A DNA stretch of 64,000 bases from Devosia epidermidihirudinis (GTDB lineage: Bacteria; Pseudomonadota; Alphaproteobacteria; Rhizobiales; Devosiaceae). The stretch is taken from NCBI RefSeq assembly GCF_000971295.1, contig NZ_LANJ01000002.1, positions 56,443 through 120,442 of the forward strand, read 5' to 3'. The notes under the pieces were generated by a model, which saw only the letters and a list, made by a program, of their open reading frames with translations, ran no database searches and was not told the origin of the DNA. This document shows, piece after piece, positions 16,309 through 24,245 of this stretch; the first letter of the stretch is position 1, and every line of letters begins with the position of its first letter. Position numbers and translations under genes: made by a program.

Positions 16309-16977
16309 ATGACCCAGACCAAAGACGACACCATTGCCGTGCGGATCAGCAAGGTGCTGGCCGATCGCATCATTGCCGGCGAGATCGAGCCGGGCAGCCG
16401 TCTGCGGCAGGATCACATTGCCAGTGAGTTCGGGGCTAGCCATGTGCCGGTGCGCGAGGCGTTCCGCCGGCTGGAAGCGCAGGGTCTGGCGATCAGCGAA
16501 CCACGGCGCGGGGTACGTGTCGCCGCGTTCGATCTGGCCGAAGTGCGCGAAGTCGCTGAAATGCGGGCCTCGCTTGAAGTGCTGGCATTGCGCCATGCCG
16601 CACCGCACCTGACCAAGGCGATTCTGGATCTGGCCGAAGACGCCACGCGGGCTGGGGATAAGTCGCGCGATGTGCATTCATGGGAGGAGGCGAACCGCAC
16701 GTTCCACCGCACCATTCTGGCTCCTTGCGCCATGCCGCGTCTGCTTGCCACGATTGATGATTTGCATGCGGCCAGTGCCCGGTTTTTGTTTGCCGCGTGG
16801 CGCACCGAGTGGGAAACCCGCACCGATATGGATCATCTGGCCATTCTGGCAGCGCTGCGGCAGGGCAATGTCGACGCTGCACTGACGACCTTGGGACGGC
16901 ATGTGCAATGGATCGGCCAGAAGCCCGTCCGCACCGCCGCTGGCACCACCCGCGAGGCCTTCGCCATCGTCGGGTAA
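16309..16977 (+). CDS. bioR: GntR/FadR-family regulator, probable biotin repressor BioR
   Basis: The 222-residue protein has an N-terminal GntR winged helix-turn-helix (residues about 10-75, with LRQDHIASEFGASHVPVREAFRRLEAQGL) and a C-terminal all-helical FCD effector domain. In alphaproteobacteria BioR is a GntR protein that represses biotin genes at TTATCTATAA sites. Identical copies of that box lie just before this gene and before bioY downstream, which makes the assignment firm. No Shine-Dalgarno is visible before the ATG. Confidence 0.85.
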   Translation: MTQTKDDTIAVRISKVLADRIIAGEIEPGSRLRQDHIASEFGASHVPVREAFRRLEAQGLAISEPRRGVRVAAFDLAEVREVAEMRASLEVLALRHAAPHLTKAILDLAEDATRAGDKSRDVHSWEEANRTFHRTILAPCAMPRLLATIDDLHAASARFLFAAWRTEWETRTDMDHLAILAALRQGNVDAALTTLGRHVQWIGQKPVRTAAGTTREAFAIVG

Positions 16978-17121
16978 TGGCGTCAGGCCCCCGCTTTTTA
17001 GCTCCAACTATCATCTGTGCATCCGTTCAACGGACGGACGTGGCCGGTCTATGCGCGCTTGGATGCCGCGCGGGCATTGCTCCGGGCGCAGATTTTCGGT
17101 TTAATAGATGAGTCGACAGAA

Positions 17122-17131
17122 TTATCTATAA
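17122..17131. promoter_or_regulatory. BioR box before bioY
   Basis: A second perfect TTATCTATAA lies 22 bp before the bioY start codon, where bound BioR would block transcription of bioY and the coupled DUF1284 gene. Confidence 0.8.
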
Positions 17132-17153
17132 TTTATCGAAACGAGAAATCTTC

Positions 17154-17717
17154 ATGACGACGACACTGACTTCCACCCGATCCTTCAGCCCGCTGCGCCT
17201 TGAGACTCGGCCTTTGGCCTGGCAGGCTGCCGCTGTCGTGCTGGGCACCGTGCTGCTGGCACTCTCATCTTACATCGAGGTGCCGATGGTGCCGGTGCCC
17301 ATGACCATGCAGACATTGGCTGTGACGCTGGTTGGCGCGCTCTATGGCTGGCGCCTGGGCGCTGTCACCGTTGCTGCCTGGTTGGTTGAGGGCGCATTTG
17401 GTCTGCCGGTGCTCGCAGGCGGGGCAGGCGGCCTTGCCCACTTTGCCGGGCCAACGGTCGGCTATCTCTTTGCCTTCCCACTGGCTGCGGCCCTCGTCGG
17501 CTTTCTGGCCGAGCGTGGCTGGAACGGTCATCGCGTCGTGCTGGCCTTTGCTGCGATGCTGCTGGGCAATGTGGTTTGCCTCGCTGTCGGCGGCGCGTGG
17601 CTTGGTGTTAATTTTGGCGCTGAAGTGGCAATCGCTTCGGGGGTTGCGCCATTCGTCGTTGGTGCCGTGCTGAAATCGGTGCTGGGCGCGGCGGCTCTCA
17701 AGGCTCTCGCCCGTTGA
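17154..17717 (+). CDS. bioY: Biotin transporter BioY
   Basis: This is the substrate-binding membrane (S) component of a biotin ECF transporter. Some BioY proteins work alone; the ATPase and T subunits (bioM, bioN) are not in this window. The 187-residue protein has six membrane helices and the family motifs VPMVPVPMTMQTLAVTL and the Gly-rich PVLAGGAGGLAHFAGPTVGYL. It is preceded by a perfect BioR box and lies next to bioR, so it should be derepressed when biotin is scarce. Confidence 0.95.
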   Translation: MTTTLTSTRSFSPLRLETRPLAWQAAAVVLGTVLLALSSYIEVPMVPVPMTMQTLAVTLVGALYGWRLGAVTVAAWLVEGAFGLPVLAGGAGGLAHFAGPTVGYLFAFPLAAALVGFLAERGWNGHRVVLAFAAMLLGNVVCLAVGGAWLGVNFGAEVAIASGVAPFVVGAVLKSVLGAAALKALAR

Positions 17718-18157
17718 CCGTCAACCTGCGCGCCCACCATCTGCTCTGCATGCTGACCTATGTCGGCAAGGGCTACACGCCTGCCTTTACCGTCAACTAC
17801 GACGCGATTGTGCAGCGACTCAATGGTGGCGAGGACATTCAGATTGTGGATGGCCCCGACGATATCTGCGCGCCCCTGCTCGGCGAGCCCGATCCCCATT
17901 GCTGGCGCGATAGCGTCATTGAGCGGGATCGCCAGGCTGCCAAAGCCCTCACAAATCTGCTGGCGCGGTCTATCCGCGCTGGCACCCGTTTTCGTCTTGG
18001 AGAGGCCGAACTTGCCATGATGCGCCGCGCCTTTGCGGGGCGAGATATCCGGCAGGCGTGCGAGGGGTGCGAGTGGAGCGGGCTTTGCACAGCAATTGCT
18101 GGTGCCGATTATCCGGACGTCCGGCTTGATATTGCTGGGGCGCAGCAGGCCCTCTGA
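17714..18157 (+). CDS. DUF1284 protein coupled to bioY
   Basis: The 147-residue protein of the DUF1284 family begins LRAHHLLCMLTYVGKGYTPAF and ends with a Cys cluster, CEGCEWSGLC. The two His, the N-terminal Cys and the C-terminal Cys could hold a metal or iron-sulphur cluster, but nothing is proven. The TTG start overlaps the bioY stop by four bases, so its translation depends on bioY and it should fall under the same BioR control. The function is unknown; a biotin-related role is inferred from the coupling. Confidence 0.82.
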   Translation: MTVNLRAHHLLCMLTYVGKGYTPAFTVNYDAIVQRLNGGEDIQIVDGPDDICAPLLGEPDPHCWRDSVIERDRQAAKALTNLLARSIRAGTRFRLGEAELAMMRRAFAGRDIRQACEGCEWSGLCTAIAGADYPDVRLDIAGAQQAL

Positions 18158-18161
18158 CCCC

Positions 18162-18181
18162 CTGTTGCCTATTGGCAACAG
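18162..18181. repeat. Perfect hairpin after the DUF1284 gene
   Basis: CTGTTGCC-TATT-GGCAACAG is an 8-bp stem with a 4-nt loop just after the DUF1284 stop. No T-run follows, so it may be an mRNA 3'-end stabiliser or an operator for the divergently unrelated downstream gene. Confidence 0.5.
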
Positions 18182-18321
18182 CCCCCAGTGCTTGTCGCAC
18201 AGGCCAATCCCCGCTACCAAAGGTGCTTCTCGACACGCGGATGCCGTTCGGCAACGGGGTGATTTTTGTCCCCGCGCGTTGCCGCCACAATGAAGCCTAG
18301 CGCAGGATATACTCACCCCTG

Positions 18322-21204
18322 ATGCGTCACCTCAAAGCACTCGCGATGTGGCTTGCGTTCGCGCTTGCGATGATCGTGCCCGCCACCGCGTTCGAAGTCA
18401 TTTCCGTCCCGCAGGACGTTAACGCGGTCAATCTGTCCGACGTGATCGAGATCGTTCCCGGCTCCGATGGCAAGGTTCAGCTGTCGACCGCCCCGGGCGA
18501 GGACGGCATTATCCGCCGCATCGAAGTGCTAGCGAGCGAGCGTGGCACCAATCCAGATTTCGCACTGTTTGCGCTGCGCAACGAAAGCGATCAGCAGATC
18601 GAGCGCCTGCTCGTCGCGCCGTTCTATCGTCTGCCCGGCTCCGGGCTGATCCAGCCTGATCTGGGCGACGAGCGCGTTAAGGCGCTGACCCCAAGCGCCG
18701 GCATTCGTCCGGTGAAGCTGGTGGACAGCGAGGCCGACGTCTTCGAGGTGACCCTCGATCCCGGCGCGACCGTGACCTTCGTGGCCGAGCTCCAATCCAA
18801 CAAATTGCCCGAGCTTTATCTCTGGCAGCCCAATGCCTATCGTGATTACGTCAACTCGTTCACGTTGTTCCGCGGCGTGGTGCTGGGCGTGGCCTCGCTG
18901 GCGGCTGTGTTCCTGACCATTATGTTTGTGGTCAAGGGGCGTGGCGTATTCCCGGCGACGGCAGCTTTTGCCTGGGCCGTGCTGGTGTATCTGCTGATCG
19001 ATTTTGGCGTTTTGGGCCGCTTGCTGGGCCTACCAGCGGGAGGGGTGCAACCGCTGAGAGCTGCCTCCGAGGCGGGCATAGCGACGACATTAGCCGGGTT
19101 CTTATTTATCTATCTGAACCTGCATCGATGGCATCTGCGGTTTGTGCATCTGGCGCTTGGTCTGGCGACCCTGTTCCTCGCGCTGTTTGCCTTCGCGTTT
19201 TTCCAGCCTGAAATTGCGGCGACGATCTCACGTCTCGTGCTGGCGATGCTGGGTATTTCGGGCTTCTTCCTGATCCTGCTGCTCGCGCTGCGTGGCTATG
19301 ACCGCGCCGTGCTGCTGGTGCCGACCTGGATCATCATCATCGCCTGGCTGTTCTATTGCTGGCTGGTGATTTCGGGTCAGGTGTCCAACGACGTGGCACA
19401 GCCCGCTGTGGGCGGTGGCCTTGTTCTCGTGGTCATGCTGCTCGGCTTTACCGCAGTACAACACGCCTTCTCCGAGGGGCAGGTTTCCATCGGCACACTG
19501 AGCGAAGTCGAGCGCCGCGCTCTGGCACTCACTGGCTCGGGCGACTTCGTCTTTGACTGGAATATCGAGCGCGATCGCGTGTCGGTCAGCGATGAGCTGG
19601 CGACGCGGCTCGGCGAAAAGCGCGGGGCGCTCAAGGGCGCCATCAAGCGCTGGCTTGACCGGGTGCATCCCGATGATCGTGACCGTTTCCGCACGGCGTT
19701 CGATACACTGGTGGAGCTGCGCCGTGGCAAGGTGTCGTCCGACATGCGCATTGCCAGCCATGATGGCAGCTATCGTAGCTTCCGCATGCGGGTGAAGCCC
19801 GTATTGGGCGGCGACGGGCAGGTGAACCGTATCGTCGGCACCCTGCAGGACGTGACCGATGATCGTGCAGCGCGCGAACGCCTGTTGCACGACGCCGTGC
19901 ATGACAGCCTGACCGGCCTTCCCAACCGCATGCTGTTCCTGGATCGGTTGGAACGCGCTCTGGTGCGGGCAAGGACGCCCGGCGGCACTAAGCCTGCCGT
20001 GTTCCTGATCGATATCGACCGGTTCATGGAGCTCGAAGAACGCATTGGTCACTCGGCGGCCGATTCTGTGCTGCTGGCAATTTCCCGCCGCATCTCCCGC
20101 ATCATGCGTCCGCTCGACACCGTTGCGCGCGTCACGGGCGACCAGTTTGCTGTGATCCTGGCCTCCGAGCAGGCGGCGGGCAAGATTGCCGAAACTGCCG
20201 AGCAGATCCGCAAGGCGCTGAAGGCTCCGTTCAATTTTGGTGATCGCGACCTGACGCTGTCGGCGTCCATTGGTGTCACCATCTACGACAGCAATCCGGC
20301 AACGGCGGCGGACGTGCTGCGCGATGCCGAACTGGCGATGTATTACGCCAAGCGGCTTGGCGGCGACCGTATTGAGGCCTATCGCGCCTCTGCCCGTTCG
20401 ATCTCGGCCTATAATCGCGCCAGCGAGGAAGACCTGGAACGCGGCATGAAGCAGGGCGAGCTGCATGTGCAGTTCCAGCCGGTCATGGATATTCAGACTG
20501 GCCAGATCGCTGGTGCTGAAGCCCTGATGCGCTGGAACCACCCAACGCGTGGTGCGGTCAATCCCGATGAGTTCGTGCCGCTGGCCGAACGCTCTGGGCA
20601 GATCGAAAAGCTCGGCCGCCTGGCATTCGAACAGTCCGCGGCACAGGCCAAGGAATGGATGTCTTCCATGGGTGGATTGCCCGAGGACTTCTTCATTTCG
20701 GTCAATCTGTCGCCCACCCAACTGGCGACCGAAACGCTGCTCAACGACATGCGCAACCTTGTCAGTCAGGACAAGAACCTGGCGCGTCACCTCAAGCTCG
20801 AGATTACCGAGAGCCAAGTGATGACCAATCCAGAGCACTCCGCCTATATGCTGCAGGCGCTGCGCAATCTGGGGCTGGGTCTGGCGCTGGACGATTTCGG
20901 CACCGGGCACTCATCGCTGAGCTATCTGCACCGCTTCCCCTTCGACACCATCAAGATCCCCGCGCCATTCGTGAAGATCAGCGACGCGAACGGCATTTCT
21001 CATACGCAGGGGCCGATCATCCGGGCGGTCGTGGCCTTGGCCACCGATCTCGATCTGATGCTGATTGCAGAAGGGGTGGAGACGCTGGATGAGATTGAGC
21101 GCCTGCGCCAACTCAACTGCCGCTATGCCCAGGGCTTCGCCTTTGGCGCAGCGATGAGCGGGCCTGAGTTCGGCAAGAAGCTGAGCGCACAGTTGGCGCG
21201 GTAG
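18322..21204 (+). CDS. Membrane PAS-GGDEF-EAL protein with degenerate catalytic motifs
   Basis: The 960-residue protein has a signal peptide, an extracytoplasmic sensor-like region (about 25-180), seven or so membrane helices (about 185-390), a PAS domain (about 395-515), a GGDEF domain (about 525-690) and an EAL domain (about 700-955). The GGDEF signature reads TGDQF, so cyclase activity is unlikely. The EAL domain keeps EALMRW, VNLSPTQ, LEITES, DDFGTGHSS and AEGVET, but the usual KID is KIP. It may be a weak phosphodiesterase or a c-di-GMP/GTP-responsive sensor. It is transcribed alone. Confidence 0.88.
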   Translation: MRHLKALAMWLAFALAMIVPATAFEVISVPQDVNAVNLSDVIEIVPGSDGKVQLSTAPGEDGIIRRIEVLASERGTNPDFALFALRNESDQQIERLLVAPFYRLPGSGLIQPDLGDERVKALTPSAGIRPVKLVDSEADVFEVTLDPGATVTFVAELQSNKLPELYLWQPNAYRDYVNSFTLFRGVVLGVASLAAVFLTIMFVVKGRGVFPATAAFAWAVLVYLLIDFGVLGRLLGLPAGGVQPLRAASEAGIATTLAGFLFIYLNLHRWHLRFVHLALGLATLFLALFAFAFFQPEIAATISRLVLAMLGISGFFLILLLALRGYDRAVLLVPTWIIIIAWLFYCWLVISGQVSNDVAQPAVGGGLVLVVMLLGFTAVQHAFSEGQVSIGTLSEVERRALALTGSGDFVFDWNIERDRVSVSDELATRLGEKRGALKGAIKRWLDRVHPDDRDRFRTAFDTLVELRRGKVSSDMRIASHDGSYRSFRMRVKPVLGGDGQVNRIVGTLQDVTDDRAARERLLHDAVHDSLTGLPNRMLFLDRLERALVRARTPGGTKPAVFLIDIDRFMELEERIGHSAADSVLLAISRRISRIMRPLDTVARVTGDQFAVILASEQAAGKIAETAEQIRKALKAPFNFGDRDLTLSASIGVTIYDSNPATAADVLRDAELAMYYAKRLGGDRIEAYRASARSISAYNRASEEDLERGMKQGELHVQFQPVMDIQTGQIAGAEALMRWNHPTRGAVNPDEFVPLAERSGQIEKLGRLAFEQSAAQAKEWMSSMGGLPEDFFISVNLSPTQLATETLLNDMRNLVSQDKNLARHLKLEITESQVMTNPEHSAYMLQALRNLGLGLALDDFGTGHSSLSYLHRFPFDTIKIPAPFVKISDANGISHTQGPIIRAVVALATDLDLMLIAEGVETLDEIERLRQLNCRYAQGFAFGAAMSGPEFGKKLSAQLAR

Positions 21205-21220
21205 GCTGGCGGAGGATCAG

Positions 21221-21258
21221 AGTACCCCCTCCTGGCCTCCCCCTGATAGGGGGAGGGA
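21221..21258. repeat. Intergenic GC-run repeat, copy 1
   Basis: This 38-bp unit begins AGTACCCCCTCC and ends in the hairpin CCTCCCCCT-GAT-AGGGGGAGG. It differs by a single base from the copy at 24125. It lies between convergent genes and may act as a transcription end signal. Confidence 0.7.
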
Positions 21259-21281
21259 TTTGCCCTGTGGGTTTGCCTTGG

Positions 21282-21857
21282 TCAGGCGTGCCCGGCATCC
21301 GGGCTCAGCGTCGCCCGCGTAATGTGCAGGCTGGCCAGTGCGGCGTCGTAGCGCTCTTCCACTGGCGTATCGAACAACAGCTCACGGGAGAACGGCACGG
21401 TGAGCCAGCCATTGTCGCTGATCTCGCCTTCCAGTTGCCCCGGGGCCCAGCCACAGCACCCCAGCGCGAAAAATGTAGACTTGGGTGCGGGGCCGAAGGC
21501 GATGGCCTTGAGCACGTCGAGTGTGGCGGTCAGGCTGATGCCTTCGGCGACCGGATAGGTGTTGCCGCTGTGATAGTCCGCGGAATGCAGCACGAAGCCA
21601 CGCCCTTTTTCCACCGGGCCACCGCGCATCACCACGCGATCGCGGATCGCCTCGGGCAGGCGGATGACCGCGTCCGGATCGCCCAGGTCGATCTCGTCGA
21701 GCACATCGGCGAAGCGCAGGTCGGTCAGTTCCTGATTGATGACAAGGCCCATCGCCCCCTCGCTGCCATGGCCAACGAGCAGGATGACGCTTTCTGCAAA
21801 GCGTTCATCGGCCATGTCGGGCATGGCCACTAGGAATTGTCCTTCAAGCGAGTTCAT
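21282..21857 (-). CDS. YqgE/AlgH family protein (UPF0301)
   Basis: The 191-residue protein has the family opening LEGQFLVAMPDMADERFAESVILLVGHGSEGAMGLVINQEL and the later motifs GGPV and FALGCCGWAPGQLEGEI. AlgH/YqgE proteins are small cytoplasmic proteins of unsettled function, linked to alginate control in Pseudomonas. The gene is complete. It is divergent from the DsbD-like gene, with a perfect palindrome in the gap. Confidence 0.93.
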   Translation of the reverse strand: MNSLEGQFLVAMPDMADERFAESVILLVGHGSEGAMGLVINQELTDLRFADVLDEIDLGDPDAVIRLPEAIRDRVVMRGGPVEKGRGFVLHSADYHSGNTYPVAEGISLTATLDVLKAIAFGPAPKSTFFALGCCGWAPGQLEGEISDNGWLTVPFSRELLFDTPVEERYDAALASLHITRATLSPDAGHA

Positions 21858-21888
21858 GGTGTGATTGTAGGGACGCGCGTCTCCTGTG

Positions 21889-21902
21889 CCAAGTTAACTT
21901 GG
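21889..21902. promoter_or_regulatory. Perfect 14-bp palindrome in a divergent promoter region
   Basis: CCAAGTT/AACTTGG lies 32 bp from the yqgE start and about 85 bp from the DsbD-like start, a position that suits an operator. No regulator is identified. Confidence 0.4.
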
Positions 21903-21986
21903 TCGAATGGCTGTCCTGCAGCCATCACGAAGGCCTGATGGCGTGTCAGCTATTTCTTCATCCCATCCTGCGCTAATGCCTCAATC

Positions 21987-22796
21987 ATGCGTCTGTCGAT
22001 CCTAGCCATCTCCACCCTGAGCCTTGTTGTGCCCGCTTTTGCGGGCGAAACGCCATGGCAGGAAGTGGCTCCGGGCGTGAACCTGCGACTGGTGAGCACT
22101 GGCCAGATCAATGCCGATGGCACCGCGCTGATCGGGCTTGAACTCGATATGCCGGAAAACACCAAGACCTATTGGCGTGTGCCCGGCGACACCGGCCTGC
22201 CCACCGAGCTTGATTTCGCTGGGTCGACTGGCGTGCTGGATCACGAAATTCTCTGGCCCTATCCGACCCGATACGAGGCCGATGGCTATCTGGACTACGT
22301 CTATCTCGGCCCGACCATGCTCCCGATCGAGCTGAAGCTCGCGGCGGGGGCGAATAATATTGAGGTTTCGGCCGTGCTGGGCGTCTGTTCGGACATCTGT
22401 GTGCCGGCGCAAGCCCATTTCAGTCTGCCCGTCGACGGCGATGAAGCGGACATGCCAAATGGGCTGCGCATCAAGCAGGCGGCGGCCGAGGTGCCGATCG
22501 AGTGGGATGGCAAGAGCCAGCCTTTCGACACGATCGAGTACCGCGCAGATGACGACATGCTGGCGGTGCACATTGCCGATCCGGATGTGGACCCGGCCTC
22601 GCTGATTGCCGCGACGGACACCGGCGAGCCGCTATTCGGTGCGCCGCAAAAAAGCCCGGAACCAAACCTAGTCCTGATCCCGATCCTGGGTAAAAGCCGC
22701 GATCACGGCTTGGAAACCCGCAGCGTTCAGATCACATTCATGACCAGCATGGGACCATACGAAGTCTCGCGGTCCATCACGGTGCCGAAGAGCTAG
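21987..22796 (+). CDS. DsbD-alpha-like periplasmic thiol protein
   Basis: The 269-residue protein has a signal peptide ending at AFAGE and then a region matching the N-terminal domain of DsbD: the WRVPGDTGLPTELDF segment, and AVLGVCSDICVPA with the redox pair Cys-x3-Cys. It lacks the membrane and thioredoxin domains of DsbD, so it must work with a separate CcdA-type partner that is not in the window. It probably carries reducing power in the periplasm. A peroxiredoxin gene follows. Confidence 0.85.
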   Translation: MRLSILAISTLSLVVPAFAGETPWQEVAPGVNLRLVSTGQINADGTALIGLELDMPENTKTYWRVPGDTGLPTELDFAGSTGVLDHEILWPYPTRYEADGYLDYVYLGPTMLPIELKLAAGANNIEVSAVLGVCSDICVPAQAHFSLPVDGDEADMPNGLRIKQAAAEVPIEWDGKSQPFDTIEYRADDDMLAVHIADPDVDPASLIAATDTGEPLFGAPQKSPEPNLVLIPILGKSRDHGLETRSVQITFMTSMGPYEVSRSITVPKS

Positions 22797-22923
22797 CAGC
22801 GCGTGTAAACGGGGAAGGTCGGTCGCAGACCTTGAATGCGGGGGCAAAGCCGCATATCCCGAATGCACGATTTCTTGGGGAAGTGGCCGCCGCCCGGCAG
22901 CCAGAGGCATGGGACTATCACGC

Positions 22924-23418
22924 ATGATCGAAAACGGATCCGCAATTCCATCCGTGGGGATCAAACTGGTCACTGCCGACGGCGTGAGCGATGCCACCAG
23001 TGACGCGGTGTTGGGCGCGGGGACCGTGGTCCTTTTCACCGTTCCAGGCGCCTTCACCCCCACCTGCCATGTCAATCATCTGCCCGGCTATGTGGCCAAT
23101 GCCGAAAAGCTTCATGCTGCCGGTGTGGACCGCATCGTCTGTGCGTCGGTCAACGACGTGCATGTGATGAAGGCCTGGGCTGAAGCCTCGGGCGCATTGG
23201 GCAAGGTCGATTTTATTGCCGACGGCAATGGCGATCTGGCCGAAGCCCTTGGAATTGCCAAAGATTTCTCCGGAGCAGGCATGGGCAAGCGCTTTGCGCG
23301 GTCCGCCCTGCTGATCCGTGATGGCATCGCTCAGGCGGTGTTCGTCGAAGATGCGCCGGGCGTCAATGCCAGCGGCGCACCCGCCATTCTGATGGCGCTT
23401 GAAGCCGCAAATGCCTAA
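22924..23418 (+). CDS. Peroxiredoxin, Prx5/AhpE-like (hybrid Prx type)
   Basis: This thiol peroxidase reduces peroxides, usually with glutathione or thioredoxin. The 164-residue product carries the peroxidatic motif VPGAFTPTCH near residue 45 and the Prx5 features VDRIVCASVNDVHVMKAW and ARSALLIRDG. An in-frame ATG five codons upstream has its GAGG too close, so the inner ATG with GGGA nine bases upstream is preferred, though not certain. It ends 22 nt before the lipoprotein ATG. Confidence 0.93.
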   Translation: MIENGSAIPSVGIKLVTADGVSDATSDAVLGAGTVVLFTVPGAFTPTCHVNHLPGYVANAEKLHAAGVDRIVCASVNDVHVMKAWAEASGALGKVDFIADGNGDLAEALGIAKDFSGAGMGKRFARSALLIRDGIAQAVFVEDAPGVNASGAPAILMALEAANA

Positions 23419-23440
23419 AGTCAGCGTCAGGAGACCCTAT

Positions 23441-24031
23441 ATGACCCAGTCCACTTCTCTGGTCCTGCGCTTGTCCGCTCTGTGCGGTGTTGCGGCGCTG
23501 CTTGCTGGTTGCTCGATGGGCGGCATGTTTGGCGGCGGCAATTCTGCGGCGCAGACCCAGTCGCTGCAGAACGCGACGGCCAGTCCAGCGGCTGTGGCCC
23601 AGGCTCAGTCGAGCGCGCTGCCCGCAATCGCCACCCAGTGCCCGCCGATCAAGGTGCGCGCCGGTACCGAGGCGATGTTCTATTACGGCAATGGCCAGAC
23701 TGGGAACGCCAAGGCGCTGCAATACCAGGGCGTGATCGACGAAACTTCGCGCAACTGCGTGGTCTCGAACGGCCTCATCACCGTGAATATGGGCGTGGTC
23801 GGCCGCGTGCTGCTTGGTCCCGCTGGTAGCCAGTCGACCGTCAACGCGCCGATCCGCTTCGCTGTCGAGCGCGATGGTCAGGCTGTGTTCTCGGAGAAAT
23901 ACACCATCCCCGTCGCCATCACCCCACCGGCCCAGTCGGCTGAGTTCGTCAAGGTGATCGACAATGTCGCGATCCCCTATCTGGGCGGCGAGACCATCAC
24001 CATCTGGGTCGGTTTCGATACCAAGGGCTAA
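23441..24031 (+). CDS. Putative lipoprotein
   Basis: The 196-residue protein has a type II signal peptide with the lipobox LLAGC (Cys near residue 24), a low-complexity Ser/Ala/Gln linker, then a beta-rich domain (about 65-196). CAGGAGA eight bases upstream fixes the ATG. I do not recognise the domain beyond its being a predicted outer- or inner-membrane-anchored envelope protein. A strong terminator follows. Confidence 0.8.
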   Translation: MTQSTSLVLRLSALCGVAALLAGCSMGGMFGGGNSAAQTQSLQNATASPAAVAQAQSSALPAIATQCPPIKVRAGTEAMFYYGNGQTGNAKALQYQGVIDETSRNCVVSNGLITVNMGVVGRVLLGPAGSQSTVNAPIRFAVERDGQAVFSEKYTIPVAITPPAQSAEFVKVIDNVAIPYLGGETITIWVGFDTKG

Positions 24032-24053
24032 GCTCTGGTGCAGTTTGAATAGC

Positions 24054-24086
24054 AAAAGGCCCGCGGATCGCTCCGCGGGCCTTTTT
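24054..24086 (+). terminator. Rho-independent terminator after the lipoprotein gene
   Basis: AAAAGGCCCGCGGA-TCGC-TCCGCGGGCCTTTT is a 14-bp stem with a T-run at its end; the leading A-run would let it work from the other strand too. Confidence 0.92.
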
Positions 24087-24124
24087 GTCCTTGGGGGACG
24101 TTGGGGAGTTTTCTGGGGCATCGG

Positions 24125-24244
24125 AGTACCCCCTCCTAGCCTCCCCCTGATAGGGGGAGGGACTGATCGAGTTTGGCGCGGCATTGTGCTTAAGCACCGG
24201 CCGCATTCCTCCCCCTTTTCAGGGGGAGGTTAGGTGGGGGTACT
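24125..24244. repeat. Intergenic GC-run repeat, copies 2 and 3 in inverted order
   Basis: A copy of the AGTACCCCCTCC unit (24125-24162) faces an inverted, slightly diverged copy (24208-24244), giving long arms around a 45-bp centre. The element ends one base before the gcvPB stop codon and fills the gap between the convergent lipoprotein and gcv genes. Confidence 0.75.
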
Positions 24245-24245
24245 C

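Noticed and set aside
19228..20910. 560-codon open frame antisense to the GGDEF-EAL gene
   Set aside because: It is a GC-driven shadow with no recognisable domain.
21221..24244. CRISPR-like repeat array
   Set aside because: Copies are few, far apart, in both orientations and without regular spacers.
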